A stretch of 64,000 bases of DNA, taken from contig JAGBHM010000014.1 in NCBI GenBank assembly GCA_017935505.1, positions 1-64,000 on the forward strand, written 5' to 3'. Every line of letters starts with the position of its first letter. The stretch's first letter is position 1. Source of the stretch: Bacteroidales bacterium. Lineage in GTDB: Bacteria > Bacteroidota > Bacteroidia > Bacteroidales > UBA932. The translations under genes were made by a program, and so were the position numbers. Of this stretch, positions 7,797-16,977 are shown piece after piece. A model generated the notes under the pieces. The model saw only the letters and a list, made by a program, of their open reading frames with translations, was not told the DNA's origin and ran no database searches.

Positions 7797-8660
7797 ATGG
7801 AGAAGCCGGAACTCACAATAATTCTCGGGCCGACAGGCGTAGGCAAGACCGATTATGCCATAGATCTGGCTCTGGAATACGAATCTCCCGTGATATCATG
7901 CGATTCGAGGCAGATCTTCAAGGAGATGAAGATTGGCACAGCCCCTCCTTCGCCCCAGCAGCTGGAGCGTGTGAAGCACTATTTCATATTTTCACACTCT
8001 GTAACCGATTATTATACCGCCGGACGGTATGAGATTGAGGCATTGGAGCTTCTTGGTGAACTGTTCAAAACGCATAAACGGCTGGTGATGGCGGGCGGAT
8101 CGGGCCTCTATATTGATGCACTCTGTAATGGCCTTGATGACTTTCCACCGGCAGACCAGGATTTGAGAGAGCGCCTCAGCCGGCAGGCAGAAACAGCGGA
8201 GGGTTTGGCAGAACTGGCTGAAACTCTGAAAAAAATAGATCCCCAATCATACGAAAATATTGATCTGTGCAACCGACAGCGTGTTGTACGGGCTGTTGAG
8301 GTGACAATGCAGACCGGACGCAAATTCTCTGACTGGCGCAAAAACCAGAAGAAGGAGCGGCCGTTCTCCATACGTAAAATAGGAATTATGCGTGACCGAG
8401 AGGAGCTGTATGACCGCATAAACCGTCGGGTTGACATTATGATGGACAACGGACTGCTTGATGAGGTAAAGAGTCTCAAACAATTTGAGCAGATGCCGGC
8501 GCTGAGGACTGTGGGCTACAAGGAGATTTTTGACCATTTGAATGGTGAGATCTCATTGGAGAAGGCGGTGGAACTTATAAAACGGAACTCCCGCAGATAT
8601 GCCAAAAAACAGCTTACTTACTGGGGCCGCGACAAGGATATCGAGTGGATGACAATATAA
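7797..8660 (+). CDS. miaA: tRNA dimethylallyltransferase
   Basis: Transfers a dimethylallyl group to N6 of A37 in tRNAs that read codons starting with U. The 287-residue protein has the P-loop GPTGVGKT (11-18), then SCDSRQIFKEMKIGTAPPS (the substrate-tRNA binding DSRQ region), GGSGLYIDALCNG, and the C-terminal TVGYKEIFDHLNGE and RRYAKKQLTYW motifs. Length is slightly below the ~300-310 usual in Proteobacteria, common for Bacteroidota. A strong terminator follows directly. Confidence 0.95.
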   Translation: MEKPELTIILGPTGVGKTDYAIDLALEYESPVISCDSRQIFKEMKIGTAPPSPQQLERVKHYFIFSHSVTDYYTAGRYEIEALELLGELFKTHKRLVMAGGSGLYIDALCNGLDDFPPADQDLRERLSRQAETAEGLAELAETLKKIDPQSYENIDLCNRQRVVRAVEVTMQTGRKFSDWRKNQKKERPFSIRKIGIMRDREELYDRINRRVDIMMDNGLLDEVKSLKQFEQMPALRTVGYKEIFDHLNGEISLEKAVELIKRNSRRYAKKQLTYWGRDKDIEWMTI

Positions 8661-8702
8661 AATCCGGTACAAATTCCATTATGGTCTGTACCGGATTTTT
8701 TA
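8661..8702. terminator. Bidirectional terminator between miaA and recQ
   Basis: AATCCGGTACA at 8661-8671 pairs with TGTACCGGATT at 8687-8697; T-runs flank the stem on both strands (TTTTTTA to the right, TTTTAT on the minus strand). It separates two convergent genes. Confidence 0.85.
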
Positions 8703-8727
8703 TATCTGCACGCGGAACTCAGTGGCA

Positions 8728-10929
8728 TCAGTTGCCCAATTCCGACATGAACTTGATTCTGATAAGGCGTACCTCCTCCTCTGTGTAGTCTGGCCCCAAA
8801 GCTTTAAGTGCCTCATTTACAGAGTCAGACATCGCCTCTTCTTTGAAATAGTCGTAGATATCGTCCACTTTGTCCTCATCAACGACCTGCCTGATGTAGT
8901 AGTCTATATTTATTCTTGTTCCGGAGCTTACAATCGCTTCGAGTTCGTCGTAGAGCTGGTCAAGCTCCATATTCTTGGCATCGGCAATTTCATCAAGAGG
9001 CATTCGCCTGTCGATATTTTGAATGATATAGACCTTGTTCAAAGATTTGTTTGCAACAGATTTTACTACAAATTCTGTTGGCCTGATTATCTCATTCTCT
9101 TCCACATATTTTGCGATGAGCTGGATAAACTCCTTACCGAACTTTCTGGCTTTACCTTCTCCCACACCCTGGCAATTTTTCAGTTCATCAATGCTTATTG
9201 GATACATTGTTGACATATCCTCCAACGAAGGGTCTGAGAAGATGACAAATGGCGGCAACTTTAACTTTTTGGAGAGAGAGTGGCGTACATCTTTCAACAT
9301 CTTAAGCAGAACCTCATCACCGGCACCACTCTGATGTTTTGGAGCACCTACAGTTACAACCTCATCGTCATCATCTGTATCAGCAAACTCCCTATCTTCA
9401 GTAAGCATTACAGAATAAGGCTCTTTGTAGAATTCAAGACCTTTTTCGGTAACAGAGATAAGTCCGTATTTCTCGATATCCTTGTTCAGCAGCTGGAGAA
9501 TGAGCCCTTGCCTTATCACAGCAAGCCAGAATTTGGAATCCTTATCCTTATTTATACCGAACAGTTCGTGAGTGTGGTGATTATACGATTTTATCAATGA
9601 GTTGCTTACGCCTCCAAGAATATTTGCCAGATGGTCTGCCTTGAAGTTCTCCTTCATGCTTGTAATAAGCTCTATTACAGTGCTGATATACTCTTTGCCT
9701 TCAAATGTCTTTTTAGGGTGGAGGCAGTTGTCGCAATTGCCGCACTTATCGGCAGGGTAAATCTCTCCAAAGTAGTTCAGAAGTGATTTCCTGCGGCATA
9801 CATTTGATTCGGCGTATGCTATGGTGTCGTTTATGAGCTGTTTGCCAATTTCCTGCTCGGCAAGCGGCTTGTTCTGCATGAACTTTTCGAGTTTCTGGAT
9901 ATCCTTGTAGCTGTAGAATGCTATACATTGTCCCTCTCCGCCATCCCTGCCGGCACGTCCTGTCTCCTGGTAATAACCCTCCAGGCTTTTTGGTATATTA
10001 TAATGTATGACAAATCTCACATCAGGCTTGTCGATACCCATACCAAAGGCAATGGTGGCCACAATTACATCAACCTCTTCCATCAGGAACTTGTCCTGAT
10101 TTGAGGCACGTGTGGCGGAATCGAGACCTGCATGGTATGGCAGTGATTTGATTCCGTTTACATTGAGCAGTTCCGACAACTCTTCAACCTTCTTCCTGCT
10201 CAAACAATATATGATTCCCGATTTGCCAGGATTGTTCTTTATGAATTTTATGATTTCACGTTCTGTATTTACTTTAGGCCTTATCTCATAATAGAGATTC
10301 TCCCTATTGAACGAAGATTTGAAAACTCTTGCATCGGACATTCCAAGATTTTTCTGGATATCCTGCTGTACCTTTGGTGTTGCGGTGGCTGTAAGGGCTA
10401 TAATCGGAGCCTTGCCTATCTCCTCCACTATAGGATGTATCTTCCTGTACTCAGGCCTGAAATCATGACCCCACTCTGAGATACAGTGCGCCTCATCCAC
10501 TGCATAGAATGAGATCTTTATTTTTTGCAGTAACTGTATATTCTCCTCTTTTGTGAGGGATTCAGGTGCAACATAGAGCAGTTTTGTAACTCCCGACAAA
10601 AGATTGTCCTTCACCTCCTGCAGCTGTGTCTTGTTGAGTGAAGAGTTCAGGAAATGGGCAACACCCTCCTTATTGTCTACAAATCCCCTGATTGCATCCA
10701 CCTGGTTCTTCATAAGTGCAATCAGCGGGGAGATGACAATGGCAGTACCCTCCATAAGCAGTGCCGGCAGTTGGTAACACAATGATTTTCCACCTCCTGT
10801 AGGCATCAGTACAAATGCGCTGTTACCCTCTATCAGATATTTTATGATAGCCTCTTGTTCCCCTTTAAATGAACTGAAACCGAAAAATTCTTTAAGTTTC
10901 TGGTGCAGGATTTCTGAAGTTATATTCAT
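8728..10929 (-). CDS. recQ: ATP-dependent DNA helicase RecQ
   Basis: A 3'-5' superfamily 2 helicase of recombination and fork repair. The 733-residue protein (ATG at 10929; MNITSEILHQKLKEFFG) carries the Walker A MPTGGGKSLCYQLPA, the DEAH box in AVDEAHCISEWGHDFRPEY, the C-terminal helicase motif QETGRAGRDGGEGQCIAFYS, the four-cysteine zinc module (CRRKSLLNYFGE ... CGNCDNC), a winged-helix RQC domain and an HRDC domain (about 535-610). About 110 residues after HRDC form a helical tail resembling the extra helix-turn-helix seen in Bacteroidota RecQ. An upstream TTG would add three residues but the ATG is preferred. Confidence 0.95.
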   Translation of the reverse strand: MNITSEILHQKLKEFFGFSSFKGEQEAIIKYLIEGNSAFVLMPTGGGKSLCYQLPALLMEGTAIVISPLIALMKNQVDAIRGFVDNKEGVAHFLNSSLNKTQLQEVKDNLLSGVTKLLYVAPESLTKEENIQLLQKIKISFYAVDEAHCISEWGHDFRPEYRKIHPIVEEIGKAPIIALTATATPKVQQDIQKNLGMSDARVFKSSFNRENLYYEIRPKVNTEREIIKFIKNNPGKSGIIYCLSRKKVEELSELLNVNGIKSLPYHAGLDSATRASNQDKFLMEEVDVIVATIAFGMGIDKPDVRFVIHYNIPKSLEGYYQETGRAGRDGGEGQCIAFYSYKDIQKLEKFMQNKPLAEQEIGKQLINDTIAYAESNVCRRKSLLNYFGEIYPADKCGNCDNCLHPKKTFEGKEYISTVIELITSMKENFKADHLANILGGVSNSLIKSYNHHTHELFGINKDKDSKFWLAVIRQGLILQLLNKDIEKYGLISVTEKGLEFYKEPYSVMLTEDREFADTDDDDEVVTVGAPKHQSGAGDEVLLKMLKDVRHSLSKKLKLPPFVIFSDPSLEDMSTMYPISIDELKNCQGVGEGKARKFGKEFIQLIAKYVEENEIIRPTEFVVKSVANKSLNKVYIIQNIDRRMPLDEIADAKNMELDQLYDELEAIVSSGTRINIDYYIRQVVDEDKVDDIYDYFKEEAMSDSVNEALKALGPDYTEEEVRLIRIKFMSELGN

Positions 10930-10963
10930 GATCAACAATAATGGATGGTGTGGATAAAATTCA

Positions 10964-10971
10964 TATCTTTG
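10964..10971 (+). promoter_or_regulatory. -7 promoter element for the agmatinase gene
   Basis: TATCTTTG, matching TAnnTTTG, about 80 bases before the chosen agmatinase ATG at 11052. It lies inside what would be the N-terminal extension of a longer reading, arguing against the longer start. Confidence 0.45.
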
Positions 10972-11051
10972 TGCTACTAAGTTACCGATTAGTTTATTCT
11001 TTCCAAAATTTTTGTGGAATTTTGAGAAAAAAATATTTCGTTTCTGATTTG

Positions 11052-12074
11052 ATGAATAGATTTGATCCTAACGGTGCAGGGGTGTCCAACGGCAATTATT
11101 TTGGTCTGCCATATACTCTGGAGGAGAGCGATATTGTAGTGGTTTCTGTTCCCTGGGATGTGACAACTTCGTATATGTCCGGAACATCCGGCGGACCCAG
11201 GGCAATAATTGATGCATCGCCGCAGATTGAGCTGTTCGATCCGGAAGTGGAGAAGGCATGGAGTGTGAAGATAGCCACATTTCCCATAGACCATAACATC
11301 TGCAGACTTAATGAGAAAACCCGTAAAGTGGCTGAGGAGGTCATTGGGGCATTGGAGCGTGGTATACCTCAAGAGCAGACGAGTGACAAAGCAGCTGAGG
11401 TAAATGCCGCCTCAGAGGTGATGAACGGATATGTTTATGGCATTACCTCAGATCTGCTTTCGAAGGGCAAGAAGATTGCTCTTGTTGGTGGGGAGCACAG
11501 TGTCCCGTTCGGATATATCAGGGCACTTGCTGAAAAATACAGCACTTTTGGAATATTGCATATAGATGCGCATGCCGATCTGCGCAAGGCCTATGAGCGC
11601 TTCGAATATTCACATGCTTCGATAATGTACAACGTGCTTGATAAAATTCCACAGGTTACCGGAATATGCCAGGTTGCTGTAAGGGATTTTTGTGAAGCTG
11701 AGCACCGTATTATGAAGGAGGATGGGAGGGTGCAGGCATTTACCGCTGCAGAATTGGATTCACTCGAGTTTACGGGCTCCTGCTGGGACAATATTTGTGA
11801 CAGGATAATCTCCACACTCCCTGAAAATGTGTATATAAGCTTTGATATCGACGGCCTGGACCCGAAATTGTGTCCGAATACAGGAACTCCTGTCCCAGGC
11901 GGCCTCTCCTATGGAAAAGTCTCTTATCTTTTTTCAAAACTGAGAAGATCCGGAAAAAATTTGATAGGGTTTGATCTGTGTGAAGTGGCTCCTGGTGAAA
12001 ATAATGAATGGGATGCCAATGTTGGAGCGCGATTATTATTCAAACTTTGTTTATATTTGCAGACTGACAAATAA
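11052..12074 (+). CDS. speB: Agmatinase / arginase-superfamily ureohydrolase
   Basis: A 340-residue ureohydrolase, most likely agmatinase (agmatine to putrescine and urea). The binuclear manganese ligands are visible in VGGEHSVPFG, HIDAHADLRKAYE and SFDIDGLDPKLCPNTGTPVPGG. The start was placed at MNRFDPNGAGVSNGNYFG because the preceding 37 in-frame codons overlap a promoter element and look non-coding. It is slightly longer than typical agmatinases (about 300); arginase and formimidoylglutamase are the alternatives, and substrate is not proven by motif alone. nhaA follows after 15 bases. Confidence 0.82.
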   Translation: MNRFDPNGAGVSNGNYFGLPYTLEESDIVVVSVPWDVTTSYMSGTSGGPRAIIDASPQIELFDPEVEKAWSVKIATFPIDHNICRLNEKTRKVAEEVIGALERGIPQEQTSDKAAEVNAASEVMNGYVYGITSDLLSKGKKIALVGGEHSVPFGYIRALAEKYSTFGILHIDAHADLRKAYERFEYSHASIMYNVLDKIPQVTGICQVAVRDFCEAEHRIMKEDGRVQAFTAAELDSLEFTGSCWDNICDRIISTLPENVYISFDIDGLDPKLCPNTGTPVPGGLSYGKVSYLFSKLRRSGKNLIGFDLCEVAPGENNEWDANVGARLLFKLCLYLQTDK

Positions 12075-12089
12075 AATACATAATATAAA

Positions 12090-13427
12090 ATGGGAAAGCT
12101 TCAAAAGGGTAGAGTCACCATGACTCTTGAAGCCAGGAACTTCTTCAACAGGTTCTTGCATAATGAATCAATCGGCGGCATATTGTTGCTGATTTGTGCT
12201 ATAATATCTCTGGTATGTGCCAATGTGCCTGAACTCAATTTCTTGCATGATATATGGAAGCAGGATGCAGGAATCTCAATAGGCAGTTTTTCGCTGAATA
12301 TGAAGATTGAGCATTGGATCAATGATGGTCTGATGGCAATATTCTTCTTTGTTGTTGGCCTCGAAATTAAGAGGGAGATGCTGGTTGGAGAACTTTCATC
12401 ATTCAAACATGCTGCTCTGCCTATATTTGCAGCGGTTGGTGGAATGATTGTTCCAGCCTTGATCTATTCATTGTTCAATGGAGGTACCCCTTCTGCAAAC
12501 GGTTGGGGAATTCCAATGGCAACAGATATAGCATTTGCCATAGGAATATTGTCGCTTTTGGGCAATAGGGTGCCTGTGGGACTTAAAGTCTTCCTTACAG
12601 CACTGGCTATCGTTGATGATTTGGGAGCAATAATAGTACTGGCAATATTTTACCCTACACATGCACTGCATTTCGACATGTTGCTCTACGCGGCTCTTGT
12701 AGCAGGATTCCTCTATCTGCTCAACAGAAACAAAGTGAGGGGGCTGCTCTTCTATATTGTCCCTGGAGTTGTTCTGTGGTGGCTTATTCTACAGTCTGGT
12801 ATACATGCAACAATTGCAGGTGTTATACTTGCCCTTACAATACCTTCGAAAACCCTAATCAATGAGGTGAGGTTCTCCGTTAGGATGAAATATCTGCTTC
12901 AGAAGTTTAAAGATGTGAGCAACAGTGAAATAGAAGTGCTTGCTAATCCTCATCAGCAGCATATAATCCATCAGATGGACAACCATATTGAGGAGATCAA
13001 TCCGCTGATGCACAAATTTGAGTCGGCCCTGCATCCTTGGGTTACATTTGCAATTATGCCGATATTTGCGCTGGCCAACTCTGGTGTTGAGTTGTCGGGT
13101 GGTCTCATGCAGGATTCAATTCCGCCTGTGGCTATAGGTATATTCCTCGGATTGTTTTTGGGCAAGCCTATAGGAATATTCCTCTTCAGCCTGATCTCTG
13201 TGAAACTGAAATTTGCAGAGTTACCGTCGGGAACCAATTGGAAACAGGTGTTTGCATTGGGTATGATTGCCGGAATAGGATTTACAATGTCAATTTTCAT
13301 AGATTCTCTTGCATTTGACGACCAAAATCTTGTGAATATAGGAAAAGCTGCAATTCTAGGCACATCTTCTATAGCTGCAATATTGGGTTTGTTGGCAGTC
13401 TCCCTGACCTGCCGCAAGAAGAGATAG
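12090..13427 (+). CDS. nhaA: Na+/H+ antiporter NhaA
   Basis: Inner-membrane antiporter exchanging cytoplasmic Na+ for external H+. The 445-residue protein has about 12 hydrophobic segments and the diagnostic paired aspartates in ALAIVDDLGAIIVLAIFY, plus WINDGLMAIFFFVVGLEIKRE and the N-terminal FLHNESIGGILLL segment. The middle contains a hydrophilic insert (about 265-315) rich in charged residues and histidines (NPHQQHIIHQMDNHIEE), which is longer than in E. coli NhaA. An internal ATG at 12120 (MTLEARNFF) is an alternative start. Confidence 0.95.
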   Translation: MGKLQKGRVTMTLEARNFFNRFLHNESIGGILLLICAIISLVCANVPELNFLHDIWKQDAGISIGSFSLNMKIEHWINDGLMAIFFFVVGLEIKREMLVGELSSFKHAALPIFAAVGGMIVPALIYSLFNGGTPSANGWGIPMATDIAFAIGILSLLGNRVPVGLKVFLTALAIVDDLGAIIVLAIFYPTHALHFDMLLYAALVAGFLYLLNRNKVRGLLFYIVPGVVLWWLILQSGIHATIAGVILALTIPSKTLINEVRFSVRMKYLLQKFKDVSNSEIEVLANPHQQHIIHQMDNHIEEINPLMHKFESALHPWVTFAIMPIFALANSGVELSGGLMQDSIPPVAIGIFLGLFLGKPIGIFLFSLISVKLKFAELPSGTNWKQVFALGMIAGIGFTMSIFIDSLAFDDQNLVNIGKAAILGTSSIAAILGLLAVSLTCRKKR

Positions 13428-13455
13428 TTTTGGAATTAATTTAATCAATTATATT

Positions 13456-14178
13456 ATGAAAACATTGAAATTTTTAACAGTTTGCGTTTTGGGAGCAGCA
13501 TTGTTGGCTTCATGCAGTAATGGTTCTTCAAAAAAATTGCCTGGCATTACACAGAGCCAGATTGATTCGGTAAGTTATGCAGTTGGTGTATCTTTCGGCG
13601 GTATGTTGAAGCAGTCGAATATGGAGAATCTCAATTTTTCTCAGATTAACAAGGCCATGCATGATTTGCTTGACGGTAAAGAGCTTAAGATCAGTGAAGA
13701 AATGGTTGGCCAGGTAATTAATGCCTATATGATTAAAGCTCAGGTTGCCATTGGTAAGATGAAAGAGGAAGAGCAGGCAAAATTCTTGGCAGAGAATGGC
13801 ACAAAAGATGGCGTGAATACTACCGAGAGCGGTTTGCAGTATAAAATAGAGGTGCCTGGCAACAACGAGATTATGGCATCTCCTGAGGATACTGTTGAGG
13901 TTCACTATACCGGAACTTTGCTTGATGGAACTGTATTTGATTCATCAGTAGAGAGAGGTGAGTCTGTAAAATTCCCTTTGAATGCAGTAATCAAAGGCTG
14001 GACAGAGGGTATGCAACTTGTAGGTGAAGGCGGAAAGATCAAACTGTGGATACCTTATGAGTTGGGTTATGGCCCTCGCGCTATGGGACCTAACTTGCCT
14101 GGTTATTCAACATTGGTATTTGATGTTGAACTTATAAAGGTTTACAAGGCAGCTTCTGCTGAGACTGAGGAGAAATAA
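13456..14178 (+). CDS. FKBP-type peptidyl-prolyl isomerase lipoprotein (FkpA/Mip-like)
   Basis: A 240-residue lipoprotein: signal MKTLKFLTVCVLGAALLASC with lipobox LASC (Cys20). An N-terminal helical dimerisation region (SQIDSVSYAVGVSFGGMLKQ onward, about 35-115) is followed by a C-terminal FKBP domain starting at TVEVHYTGTLLDGTVFDSS and ending STLVFDVELIKV. It should catalyse proline isomerisation in periplasmic or outer-membrane protein folding. It is followed 12 bases later by the DUF3127 gene and probably shares its transcript. Confidence 0.92.
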   Translation: MKTLKFLTVCVLGAALLASCSNGSSKKLPGITQSQIDSVSYAVGVSFGGMLKQSNMENLNFSQINKAMHDLLDGKELKISEEMVGQVINAYMIKAQVAIGKMKEEEQAKFLAENGTKDGVNTTESGLQYKIEVPGNNEIMASPEDTVEVHYTGTLLDGTVFDSSVERGESVKFPLNAVIKGWTEGMQLVGEGGKIKLWIPYELGYGPRAMGPNLPGYSTLVFDVELIKVYKAASAETEEK

Positions 14179-14189
14179 TCTGGTAAAGT

Positions 14190-14570
14190 ATGGCAATTGA
14201 TATAAAGTGTAGGCTTGTAGGCAAGCTGCAGGTGCAGAATGGAAACAGTGCCAGAGGTGCATGGTGCAAGCAGGATTTTATAGTGGAGACAATTGAAACC
14301 TATCCCCGTAAGATCTGTATGAATGTATGGGGAGAAGACAAGGTTGCAGAGTTGTCGGGCTATAATATCGGTGAAAACCTGACAATATCGGTAAATATAG
14401 AGTCTCGTGAGTTCAACGGACGCTGGTATACAGATGTCAGGGCCTGGAGAATCCAGAGGGAGAGTGCTGCCCAAAATGCCGGTGTACAGGGAGCTGCCGC
14501 TGATTTGGCTGCAGATCCGTTCATAGGTGCCGGAGCTGATGGTGATGATGAGGGGGATTTGCCGTTCTAG
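14190..14570 (+). CDS. DUF3127 domain protein
   Basis: A 126-residue cytoplasmic protein. The N-terminal ~95 residues (IDIKCRLVGKLQVQNGN ... VNIESREFNGRWYTDVRAW) match the DUF3127 family of Bacteroidota, small OB-fold-like proteins suspected to bind nucleic acid; this suspicion is inference. The C-terminal tail ends in acidic GADGDDEGDLPF, which is strikingly like the acidic tail and terminal aromatic of single-stranded-DNA-binding proteins. A strong terminator follows. Confidence 0.8.
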   Translation: MAIDIKCRLVGKLQVQNGNSARGAWCKQDFIVETIETYPRKICMNVWGEDKVAELSGYNIGENLTISVNIESREFNGRWYTDVRAWRIQRESAAQNAGVQGAAADLAADPFIGAGADGDDEGDLPF

Positions 14571-14593
14571 GCTTTGTCCGCAAAAGAGAACGG

Positions 14594-14627
14594 GAGGCAG
14601 ACCAGGTATTTGGTCTGCCTCTTTTTT
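14594..14627 (+). terminator. Rho-independent terminator after the DUF3127 gene
   Basis: Perfect 11-bp stem GAGGCAGACCA / TGGTCTGCCTC (14594-14604 and 14611-14621) with a 6-base loop, followed by TTTTTT. Confidence 0.9.
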
Positions 14628-14655
14628 GTTTGCTTGTCTTGTTTTCTTATCTTTG
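14625..14655 (+). promoter_or_regulatory. Promoter of the 14.7-22.7 kb operon (-33 TTTG and -7 TATCTTTG)
   Basis: TTTG at 14625-14628, then 19 bases, then TATCTTTG at 14648-14655: a complete match to the Bacteroidota TTTG-N19/21-TAnnTTTG promoter. It begins right in the terminator T-run of the preceding unit, 23 bases before the ATG at 14679. This is the best promoter match in the window. Confidence 0.65.
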
Positions 14656-14678
14656 TAGTTTGAGAAAAATATTTGTTG

Positions 14679-16973
14679 ATGAACAGTAATAGAAAACTAT
14701 TGGTTTATGGCGCATCCTGTGCTGTTGTTCTGGTAGTTGCAATTGCCATATTTTTTATAAAGCTCTTTTCGGGTGCAGGCAGTGGGGCAGATGAAGAGTA
14801 TTACAGTAATGTCAATCTATGCAAGGCTGTACCCAGTGATGCGGTACTCCTTCTTGATATAAAGGAGCTGGAGGGTATCAATACAATAGTTGGAGATACC
14901 TCCTCGTTTTCCTTTGGATTTGTAGATAAGGCAAATGCATTGGCTCTGATGCAGCAGAGAATGGCTTCTATGGATGGTGCAGAGGAGATTCCTGTGATAT
15001 ATTCACTCCATTATTCATCCAAAAATGAGGTTTCGTTTTTCAGTGCGGCAGATATCTCCTCAATGGAGGCTGAGGATAAGGATCTGAAGCAGCTTTTCCC
15101 ATTTCTCGACGGCCGCAAGAAGAGGTACAACTCCACCTGGATATATACTTATAATGATTCTCTTGCTCTTGCCAGGTATGGAAACATCCTTCTGATGAGT
15201 ACCTCCACATATGTGCTCGAAAGTTCAATAAGGCATCTCGACAATGGCACTTCAATATTTGACAATGCCGAATTCAGAAAACTTTATGAGGAGAACTGCA
15301 GAAAGAAGAGTCTTTATATAAACCATCATCAGATTGGAAAATTCTTTTCTGGAGTCATATCACGTAAATTCCTCAAATATTCGGATTTTGTGATGAGGTT
15401 TGCATCATGGAGCTGTTTCGGTATAGATGCCGACGGCGGCCACCTTTTTATGGATGGCGTCATTGCAAACTGGAATGAGGAGAAGTATCAGTCTACAGCA
15501 TTTCTTGGGCAGCAGCCTGCCAAAAGCAGCATGGGCTATATCCTTCCGGCAGAGACTATATTTGCAACCAGCGTGATCTTCTCGGATATGTCAGGATACA
15601 AGGAGGCCGGAAAACTCTTTATGGAGGTGCACAAAAAGTTGTCTGGGTATGAGTATAAAAAGAAAATGGTTGAGATAAAGGGAGTTGCAGCTCCGGAGAA
15701 ATATACTGATTCATTGGCAATTGAAGAGCTGGTATCTGCATACTGCAAGTTTGGCGAGAGATATGAATGGCTCACTTTTGTAAGGGAGAAGAGCTCTTTT
15801 GGAATTTCTGAGATGGTTTCCGGAGTCATTGACAGGAACAAGAAGATAGAGGTACTGCCATATCAGTACAAAGGGTATATCGGTGCAATTTTCGGGGAGA
15901 TGTTCGACCACTGCAATGAGGAGAGTTTCTGCAAAATGGAGGGCTGGACAGTTATCGGGCCAAAAGATATTGTATCGGATTTTGCTTCAGGAAGTGTTAC
16001 CTATTTTGATCTGGAGCAGTATCTCGGCCAGACCCCTTTAAAGGGTTTCCTCGACAAAAAGGGTGTTGTAAAAGTTGTGGCAAATATTAAGGAGGGGTGT
16101 GACAGTGTGGCGAAGATTCTGAAGCCATACTATATGAAAGCTGCCGGAAGAAGCCTCGACCACAACAATTTTGAATATCTGGCAATGAACCTCTCAAATG
16201 GAGAACGCGGTACTCTTGCTGAAATAGATCTCTATGCCACCTCGTTGGAGGTACTTCCTATGCCGAAACCTAGAGAGGAGGCTGCGGCTACGGTATATGT
16301 GGACAGTACAATTGTTGTGGAGAAGGGTCCTTTTGAACTTGTTGACTTTGTGAAGGGTGGCAAATGCTACCTTGAGCAGGCTCCGAATCTGAAATTGAGG
16401 ATGCTCGACGGAAAGCGTAAAGGCCTCTGGACAATACCGTTCGATACCCCATTGTGCGGTTATGTTGAGCAGGTAGACTTCTATAAGAATGGAAAATTGC
16501 AGATGCTCTTTGCATCGCAGAACAAACTCTATCTGCTCGACCGTCTTGGAAGGATGGTGAGGGGATTCCCCGTAACTTTGCCCGACAATGTGGTGCTGGG
16601 CCCTGCAGTTTTGGATCCTGGCAACAATAAAGAGTATTCATTCATGGTCCTGAATGAGGATAATTCGGTTGCGATATACAGACTCACAAGGGAGAATCCG
16701 GCTGGAGGAGTGAGGATCAAGGCGCCTGAGTTTGTTAAAGAATTACCTTTGCTTAAGGAGATAAATGGGAAAAATTATCTATTTTTGAAGACAGTTAGCC
16801 GTTTGAGAATATACAATATGTCGGGAAAAGAGATTATTATAAAGGAAAAAAAGAGGATAATTTCACCTGATAGTGGCATTACTGTTGTAAAAGGTGATGA
16901 GATCCGTGTGGCAGGGGCTGATGGCAAGAATTTTATACTCGACCTGTCGAGCGGAAAGAGCAGAAAGGAATAG
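14679..16973 (+). CDS. Large membrane-anchored protein of unknown function
   Basis: A 764-residue protein with one N-terminal transmembrane segment (LLVYGASCAVVLVVAIAIFF, about 7-26) and no lipobox, so it is probably anchored in the inner membrane with the bulk in the periplasm. The first half begins with a pattern (AVPSDAVLLLDIKELEG) resembling DUF3352-like Bacteroidota proteins. The last ~230 residues have repeated short beta-strand units (LQMLFASQNKLYLLDRLGR, YSFMVLNEDNSVAIYRL, NYLFLKTVSRLRIYNMSG), suggesting a beta-propeller-like domain. I do not recognise a catalytic motif. Its neighbours are DUF4834 and an MsbA-like transporter, which hints at an envelope role. ATG at 14679 preferred over the TTG two codons upstream. 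Confidence 0.75.
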   Translation: MNSNRKLLVYGASCAVVLVVAIAIFFIKLFSGAGSGADEEYYSNVNLCKAVPSDAVLLLDIKELEGINTIVGDTSSFSFGFVDKANALALMQQRMASMDGAEEIPVIYSLHYSSKNEVSFFSAADISSMEAEDKDLKQLFPFLDGRKKRYNSTWIYTYNDSLALARYGNILLMSTSTYVLESSIRHLDNGTSIFDNAEFRKLYEENCRKKSLYINHHQIGKFFSGVISRKFLKYSDFVMRFASWSCFGIDADGGHLFMDGVIANWNEEKYQSTAFLGQQPAKSSMGYILPAETIFATSVIFSDMSGYKEAGKLFMEVHKKLSGYEYKKKMVEIKGVAAPEKYTDSLAIEELVSAYCKFGERYEWLTFVREKSSFGISEMVSGVIDRNKKIEVLPYQYKGYIGAIFGEMFDHCNEESFCKMEGWTVIGPKDIVSDFASGSVTYFDLEQYLGQTPLKGFLDKKGVVKVVANIKEGCDSVAKILKPYYMKAAGRSLDHNNFEYLAMNLSNGERGTLAEIDLYATSLEVLPMPKPREEAAATVYVDSTIVVEKGPFELVDFVKGGKCYLEQAPNLKLRMLDGKRKGLWTIPFDTPLCGYVEQVDFYKNGKLQMLFASQNKLYLLDRLGRMVRGFPVTLPDNVVLGPAVLDPGNNKEYSFMVLNEDNSVAIYRLTRENPAGGVRIKAPEFVKELPLLKEINGKNYLFLKTVSRLRIYNMSGKEIIIKEKKRIISPDSGITVVKGDEIRVAGADGKNFILDLSSGKSRKE

Positions 16974-16977
16974 TTTT

